A stretch of DNA of 36,919 nt from a virus, in IMG/VR virus record IMGVR_UViG_3300030117_005618, positions 1 to 36,919 of that record, one strand, 5' to 3'. A program made the position numbers and the translations under genes. The notes under the pieces are model-generated. The model did no database searches. It was given only the letters and a program-made list of their open reading frames with translations, and had not been told where the DNA came from. Position 1 is the first letter of the stretch. Every line of letters begins with the position of its first letter. Below, piece by piece: positions 25,901 through 34,900 of the stretch.

Positions 25901-28900
25901 GATCTGGTGAACATAGGTTTATTTGGGACGAAGCTTTAGATGGTTACCAAACTAGAGGTGTATTTCTTTATACTCCAAAGGCTTATAACCACATAGGTAA
26001 AATGCCGGCCAATAAAAAAACCGATCAAGGTCTAGATATTAACATGGACGACTATGAAGATAAAGGTTATGGAATGGGTTATTACCACAAAGAATTTGTT
26101 ACAACTCAATATTACTACGTTCCTGCTATTCAAAAAAAATACGGAACTGTACCTATAGATGAAAACGGTAGAGGTTCTAGGTACTTTGAGCCTAATGCTT
26201 CTCAACCTGGTTTAATATCAATGTCTTCTCATGCTTACCCTGGTTTTAATGAAAGTGCGGATTTTACGTATAATGAAGATTACGAGTATACTCCAACGTT
26301 AGATGCTATAGTACAGGATATTGTTAAAAATGGTTATAAACGTGCAGGTGTACATTTTCCAGCTGGAGCTAATCCGTATGATGAGAAATATCGTTTTCAT
26401 TTAGAGCAAGCTGTTGGAGAAATAATGTATAACAAAGTTAACAAAACAAGGCATTTAGCGCTTAAAAACGCTAAAGATGTTTTTGATAGCCCCGAGTCAA
26501 TAAAAGATATAGGTAAACATCCTTTTTGGAAAGGGTTTTTTAGCATGAAAAGTTATGAATATATACCTTGGATCGGTAGCTTAGTTAACGCCTATGATGG
26601 TAAAATAGTACAAGAATTAGTTTCTAAAAAATCAGAAGATCCTAATTACGTGTATACGCCTACTGAAGAAATGTTATTAAGCATGGTTTCTATAAAACAA
26701 ACTAATGACTCTTTTGTGTCGTCGTTATCTCCTAGTTACAACTCTGGTAGATCAATGGCTAATTCTTTAGTATTTATGGGCGAAATGATAGGCTCAAGCC
26801 CAATATTTGTAGGAGTTAGAAGTTTGTTGAAAACGCAATTAAAGAAAAATTTAGTAAAAAATCTAAAAGACGTTACAGTAAAAAACGGTAAAATACAACT
26901 TGGTGGAGGCTTAACTTTACCAACTAATTTTAAAATAGCCGATAAGTTTATAGACACATTTGCTTTTGGTGGCGGTGTTGTTATGCAATCAAGTATTGGT
27001 GGTGGCGCTCGTACTGCAGATCAGTTTTTTAAATTTATAACACCAGAATATACTTGGGCTTTTGCTACAGATAACGATGGTTTAATAGAAAAAATTACAG
27101 CTTATACAGTTTTTGATGAAGAAGGTAAAGCACTTGGTTTAACAAACGAAGGGGATTCATATAGTAAAGCTTTTTTTAAAGCATCGGGTTTAACTTTAAG
27201 TGAGTATAGTGTAGAAAAGTTTGGATATTATTTATCTAAGATGCCTAGAGGTTTTTTAAATGCTTTCCCTGGCAAAAAGAATTTAGGTGATAAATTATTT
27301 GATAGCGAGTTCATGAAAAGAGCAACCCTAGGTCATCTTATAAGAAAATATCCTAGACTTAGACCACCTGGTGAATTAATAAAATATGCTCAAAAAGCAG
27401 GTGGATTTAATGGTATTATACCTGAGGTCATGGAAGAGATAATTCAAATGCCTATTAGTGGTTTAATAACCGGTGATCCACTGTGGCAAGGTCTAAGAAA
27501 GTATGACCAATTTGGAAACGACGTTGGTTGGGATTATAATAGCATGTTTGAAATCGGATATTCTATAGGACACATGCAAGCAATTTTTGGTACTAGCGGT
27601 CTTGTTGTAAATACAGTTAGAGGTAATAACGCTCCTTATTACGAAATAAGTACTAACGGTAGAACACCTCTTAGATTTAACACAAAAAAAGAATTAGACA
27701 AATACATAAAAAAATTAGAGGACCAAGGGTTTTTTGAAGGCGAAAATACTATAAATGTAAAAACTTACAACGATTTTAACGCGGCAGATCAATACAAAAA
27801 AGATTTTGAAATTGCAAAAATAACGGCTAAAGAACTTGATGGTATAAATTTTAGTTTTAATGTTACCGCCGATGGTAGAAATAAAAGTAAAATTGGAGAT
27901 AAATATGTTGCTACAGAATTAGATATTTTAAGTGTAGATGAAAAAGATGGTGGTTTAGATGAAGAAGGTAGAAGCAATCTTGTTGGTATAAATGATAGAT
28001 TAGGCGTTTTAAACGAAAAAGGCATTTTAAATTCTAACGAAATAAAAGAAAAAGAAAATTTAGAAAAAGAAAAAATTAGTTTAATAGGCGCTATAAAACA
28101 AAAAATAGATCAAAGAAAAACTAAAAGAAGATACAAAGAGCAGATTAAAAATGTTAAAAAAATAATTAAAAAGAATAATTTAGATAGAAAATTAGACATT
28201 GTAGAGGCCGATACTGATTTAGAAACAGAAAATGAATTATTAAAACTATTTGGTATAACAAAAAATAAAGAAGGGCAATATTTAGATAGTGATGGCAATG
28301 TAGTTACTGAAATAGCTGGAGAAAATATTGGAGAATTTTTTAGTAATTTAAAAACTACACATGGTTACTACATACCTAGTTCTTTATTAGCTGATGGTGA
28401 AAAAAGTAAAATTATAATAAATAAAACAGCTTCTTTTAAAAATAGAGGAGAAAATGTTGCTGGTCACGAGTTTTATCACTTTTTTCTTGACAACGTTTTA
28501 TCAACAAACCCAGAAACTAAAATAGCGTTAGGAGAGTCTTTTAAGTCTTATTTAATGTCTATAGACAGTAAAGGAATACAAGATAGTAATTTTAGAGAAA
28601 GATTAAATGCTTATAAAAATGCAGATTTAGCAACACAAAGTGAAGAAGCTATGGCATTGTTTTTAGATGCTATATCAAGTGGCGCTATGGAATATAAGGA
28701 AACTACGTTTACTAAAATTGGACAAATAATAAGACATTTATTTAAAAGATTAGGTTTAGATATAACTCTTGATAGCGGCAAAGACGTGTATAACTTTATT
28801 AAAGATTTTAATCATAGTATTAATAATGGTGAATTTTCTAATGAACAAATTAATGCTTTAGAAAAGAAAATTAAAGTAGGTGACAATATAAGAAAAATAG

Positions 28901-31900
28901 CAAATGAAGTAAAAATTGCTCAAGAAAAACAAAAAGAAATTAATATTGAAAGTTCTAAAGAGCAGATAAAACAAGCTATGCTTAGAGCTGGTATAAAGCC
29001 AAATGAAACTGAAATAGACAAATTATTTAAAGAAATTAATAAACTTAATGACGAAAATAAAATAAAAAAATCTGAAGCTGGTGGCTATATATTTAACATA
29101 AAAGTAAACACTGCAGATATAGTTCGTAAAAATGAAGAAATAAACCAAAAAATTATTGATAACGCTAAAAAAATATTTAGTGGAAAGTGGAAAGAAAATT
29201 TAAGTAATTTTACAGAAAAACCAGTTACTGATTATAATGGCAATTTAGTTACACCTACCGTTGGGCAAACTGGTACTCAAGTTGATTTAAAGTTTTTAGA
29301 AAAATTTCCAGAGTTTAAAAACAAGATCATGAAAATTGGTGATCGTTTTGAAGAAGGTTTTTTAGTTGACAGAACTGGAAAAAGAGTAGAAATTTTAACA
29401 AAAAAATATAACGATTCTGTAACAGATAGACTAAGAAATGAGTTAGTTGAAAATAATTTACCACTTGCTTATGATTTAGCTAAAAATGATTTTGAGATTG
29501 AAAAAAATAAAACAAGAAGTTCTGATGAAACTAGGCCTACTGAAACAGCTGTTACCTTAGAAGATTTTCAAGCAGAGTACGTATATGAATTATCAGAAAT
29601 GGCTAGAAGATGGGATCCTAGTAAAGGAGTTCCATTTGGTGCTTTTATAAACGATAAAAGAACCGGTTTACCTATTAAGCAAGGACAAATTTTACGTAGA
29701 TTAGGTTTGGGAGGTCCGCTAACAATGTCTCTTTCTAGTTTTGAAAAGAAAGGTGTTGATCCTACTAATGTAAACACTACAACTAGTGGTAAACAAGTTG
29801 TAGATCTTGTTGAGGGTGATTTTATTAAAGACAGGTTTAAATTCAAGCAATCAACTAATACAGATATAAACGACGTATTAAGTAACGTTAACTACAATCT
29901 TAAAAAACCTAATGGTGAAAATAAAATGTACGAAGACGTTAAAACTGAACTAACGTCTCAAGTAAACGAAGGAGTTAAATCTAAAAACAAGGTTGAGCCA
30001 ACTGGTGAGTTATTTTCTATTTTTGAAACTATTTCTAAAGGAGAATTTGGCGTATCACCACAAGCTATAATGGCAAAACCTCAAAATTTAACAGTGCCAG
30101 AATCATTATCTGCTAGAACAAAGATAGCAGAAGGCGTTAAAGAATTAGGCCCAAAAGGATATTTGCAGTCAATACTACCTGAAACTAACTATAACCCACA
30201 AACTTTTAAATCATTAAAAATACGAAACAGTATATTAAAAGCTTTTTATAAACAAGCTTTAAATGAAAAAGGTAAAGAAATAAGAGTTGATAATATAAAA
30301 GGTAAAGTATTAAATTTAGAAGCAATGTCAGACACTGATATTTTGTCTAATTTAGGACTAGTGCAATCAACTGATAGTAAGGGTAATGTTAACATAGAAC
30401 CTATGCCTCATCAGAAAAAATTTGATGGAGTAATTAAAGGTGTTATAATGGAAACAGCTACTGTTGCAACTAATCAACCTATTAGACAGTTAGCTGGAGA
30501 TCAAGGTGCTGTAATAGGTAGAGGTAAACCTAAAATAATGTTTAGTAGAGTTGTTTCTAACAAAGCTAAGGATTCTAAAACTATAGATACTTATTACGGT
30601 AATAGAACAGCTTTAGTACAAGCTATAGATGAAGCAGGTGACTTTAGTCCCGCAGGTATAAGAAAAGCTTATGACAAAGTGTTTACTAATAAAAACATAA
30701 AAATATTAGATTCTAATAATAAAAATTTAAAACAACCTATAGTAAACGAGGTATACAGATTATTAAAACCGTTTTATACTATAAGAAAACAAGACTATAA
30801 GCAGGATTCTGATTTCATGGGCATCGAAGAATACGTTATGTTAACAGACTTAGACGCTCAACCTGATGTTGTTGTTTCTGATTTTATGAAATTAACAAAA
30901 CCTGTTTCTAAATATTTTCAAGATAAGAAACAGTTAGAAAAATATAGAGGATTTTTAAATACTATACAAATAAAACTTGTTGAAAAATATGAAAGACAAG
31001 GTTTGTCAGAAATGGAAGCAAGAGAAAAGGCAGCGGTTGACGCTTATAGATTTAAATCTTTTATGGAAAATGGAACAAGAGCTGGTAATAGAGGTATGGC
31101 TTTTTATAAAAAAAATGATTTTACAAAAAATATTATTGCTAATATTTTACCTGGTGCAAGTACTTACAAAACATTAGTAAAAAAAGAAAATGGTGTAAAA
31201 GTTAAAAATTTATTAATAATTAATAGTAAAGGAGATGTTATAAACACAATACCTATAAACAAAGATTTTAAGCAGGAGGTCACTAAAGACATGGTTAATA
31301 ACAACTTAAGTAGCACTGAAATACAACAACGAGAACAAGCCGCGCAAGAACATTGGGATTATTTAAATAATATTATGAGTACAGCCGTAAAGGTTATTAA
31401 AAATACTGATAATAGCTATAGTAATATAGAGATTGCTATGCTAAGCTCTGGGTTTTTAGGTAATATGAAAACTTCTTTACGTGCGAGTGCTGTGTTAAAA
31501 TATTTACCTTATAATTTAAATATAAAAAATCCTAAAAGCTTTGTATACGAACATGGTATTCCAGCGAAAGTTGTTATGCTTCATTTAATTGACCATCATT
31601 TATATGGTAATAAAATTAATTTAAAAAAATTAAAAGACAGTTACTCCGTCGGTGTTATTAGTTTAAAAATGAACGATAATTTTGGCCGTATATTTAAAGA
31701 TAAAATGCACTTGGGTTATGCTATAGGAGATCAACCTACTAAAAGATGGTACAATACTTTTACTGGAAAAGGTAATTTACATGCAGTTATAGATACTGAT
31801 GGTAATATTCATGGACAGCAGTTTGTAAAACTATCTAATATTGCGGCACAAAATATTAGCGATATTAAACTAAACGAAAGTGTAGAAACTTCTAATAGAA

Positions 31901-34900
31901 AAAAAATTAAATATAGTAAAACAGGTAAGTCAGTAGGTATGTCAACGTATGATTTTGACGACACACTAGGCTTTACTAAATCGGGTGTTAGAGTAACAAT
32001 GCCTAATCCTAGTGGAAAGCCTAAACCAAAACGTAAAGTTATATTTTTAGCTGGTGGAGCTGGTAGCGGTAAAGGTAACGTTATTAATAAATTAGGTTTA
32101 GAAAAACAAGGATTTAAAATAGTTAATCAAGACATATCATTAGAGTGGTTAAAGAAAAATCACGGTTTACCTGAAAACATGAATGATTTAACTAAAGAAC
32201 AAAGAAGCACGTTAGGTAAGTTAGGTCATCAAGCTAGAGGTATAGCTAGAAGAAAAATGATGAAATATCAAGGAGAAGGTAATGGGGTTATTGTAGATGG
32301 TACCGGTGGTTCTGTAAAACAAATGCAAAATCTTGTAAAAGAGTTTAAATCTAAAGGGTATGATGTTAGTATGTTATTTGTAGATACTTCATTAGATGTA
32401 GCCTTAGGACGTAATAGAGCTAGAAAAGAAAGATCATTATTAGACTCTATAGTTAAACGTAATCACGAGGCTGTACAAAGTAATAAACCAACATTTAAAA
32501 ATTTATTTGGCAATAGATTTATGGAGATTAATACAGATAAGTTGACGCAAGAAAGCCCTATGCCTAAAAAGCTAACAAATAAAGTAAATGACTTTGTTTC
32601 TGGTTACGAAAAAATTAGATTAGATGCTACTGAATTCGCGGAACGAGGATCGGAAATATTAGAACAAGGTGGTAAATTTGATTTTTCAGAATTTAATGAT
32701 GTTGTTGATGGTAAACCTGGCCCATTACTCGATAAGGCTAAAAAAAGAGCCGCTAAGTTTGGTACAAAAGACATGTTTGTTTTAACGGCTAGACCTCAAG
32801 CTTCAGCTAAAGCTATACATGAATTTTTAAAGTCGCAAGGTTTAAATATACCATTAAAAAATATAACAGGTTTAGCTAACAGTAGCGGTCAAGCTAAAGC
32901 TCAATGGATGTTAGATAAATTTGCAGAAGGATATAATGATATGTATTTCGTAGATGACGCACTACAAAACGTCGAGGCTGTTAAAGAAGTTTTAAATCAA
33001 TTAGATATTAAATCTAAAGTAGTTCAAGCTAAAATTAAATTTAGTAAAACGGCTAGTAAAACTTTTAATGAAATATTAGAGCGTAGAACAGGCGTTGGTG
33101 CTGAAAACGTTTTTTCATCTGCAGAAGCTAGAAAAAGAGGTTCTCAGTTTAAAATAGATAGATTTATAAAAAGTCTTTACATACCACCTTCAGCTGAAGA
33201 CTTTAAAGGTTTATTATATCATTTTATTGGTAAAGGTAAACAAGGTGAAGCTGATATGATATTTTTTGGAGAAAATTTATTAAAGCCTTTTGCTAAAGGA
33301 ATAAGAGCTTGGAATACTTATAAGCAAAACATGATAAATGATTTTCATAAATTAAATAAAGAATTTCCAAATGTTAAAAAAAATATAAATAAAAAAGTAC
33401 CTGGAACAAGCTTTACTAATGATACGGCTATAAGAGTTTATTTATGGGATAAAGCGGGTTTTGATATACCTGGAATATCTAAAACTTTACAAAAAAAATT
33501 AGTTAATCACGTAAATAAAAATGAAGAGCTAAAAGCTTTTGCAGAAGGATTATCTGTTATAACAAAAAGAAAAACTGGTTATACTAAACCTAGTGAAAAT
33601 TGGATGGTAGAAAGTATACCAACTGATTTAAGAAATGTTGTAGATAAAATAGGTAGAAAAGAGTTTTTAGAAGAATGGGTTAATAACAAGGATATTATAT
33701 TTTCAAAAGATAATATGAATAAAATAAGAGCTTTATATGGCGATTCTTTTGTAGAAGCTTTAGAAAATATATTGTATCGTATGGAAAATGGTACTAACAG
33801 AATATTTGGGGATAGTAGATCTTTAAATTGGTTTACTGATTGGATTAATGGTTCTATTGGTGCTATTATGTTTTTTAATACAAGATCAGCGTTACTTCAA
33901 ACTATATCTACTGTTAACTTTATAAATTGGTCAGACAATAATATGTTTAAAGCATCTGCTGCTTTTGCTAATCAAAAACAATTTTGGAAAGATTTTGTAA
34001 TGCTTTTTAATTCTGATCAATTAAAGCAAAGAAGAAAGGGTTTGCAAGTAGATGTATCATCTGCTGAGTTAACAAAGTCTTTTAAAGAAAGAGGCTTTAG
34101 CCCAGTAACGGTTGTTAGTTATTTACTACAAAAAGGATTTTTACCTACACAAATAGCGGATAGTTTTGCTATTGCTTTTGGTGGTGCTTCTTTTTACAGA
34201 AACAGATATAACAAGTACTTAAAACAAGGAATGTCTCCTATTAAGGCTAAAAATCAAGCTATGTTAGATTTTCAAGAAATAGCTGAAGAAACCCAACAGT
34301 CATCAAGAGAGGATTTAATATCTCAACAACAAGCAAGTCCTCTTGGTCGTATAGTACTAGCTTTTCAAAACGTTACAATGCAGTATGGTAGATTAACAAA
34401 AAAAGCGCTATCAGATATAATTAATAATAGAGGTGATATGAAAACTAATATATCTAAAGTGATATATTATGGCGCCGTTCAAAACGTTGTATTTGCAGCA
34501 TTACAAAGCGCTCTTGCATTTTTAATTTGGGGCGATGAAGAAGAAGAATTAATTAAAGATAAAACAACAAGAATGTTTAATACTTGTCTTGATTCTTTTT
34601 TACGTGGAACAGGTCTTTATGGAGCTTTAGCTTCTACTCTTAAAAACACTATAATACAATGGGATGTTCAAAAAGATAAATCTTTTGGTAAAGAACGTAT
34701 TGAAAAAATAGCTTTAGAGTTAATTAATTTATCACCACCAATAGGTAGTAAAGTTAGAAAAGTTGTAAAAGCTTATTATGCCGATTCATGGAACGAAGAT
34801 TTATCTAATGAGTTAGGTTGGAAACTAGAAAATCCTAAATTAACTATGGCGGCAAATCTTATAGAGGCTAGTTTTAACATACCTTTAGCCAGATTGTTAA

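Noticed and set aside
30977-31177. 66-codon open frame on the plus strand inside the giant gene
   Set aside because: It is an alternate frame of a helical region with no start context and no recognisable product.
31966-31989. DFDD acidic motif as the catalytic motif of a crAss-type virion RNA polymerase
   Set aside because: The motif is YDFDDTL and is followed by LTARP, a Lys and a VDD motif in HAD order. The double-psi beta-barrel context of RNA polymerase was not seen.
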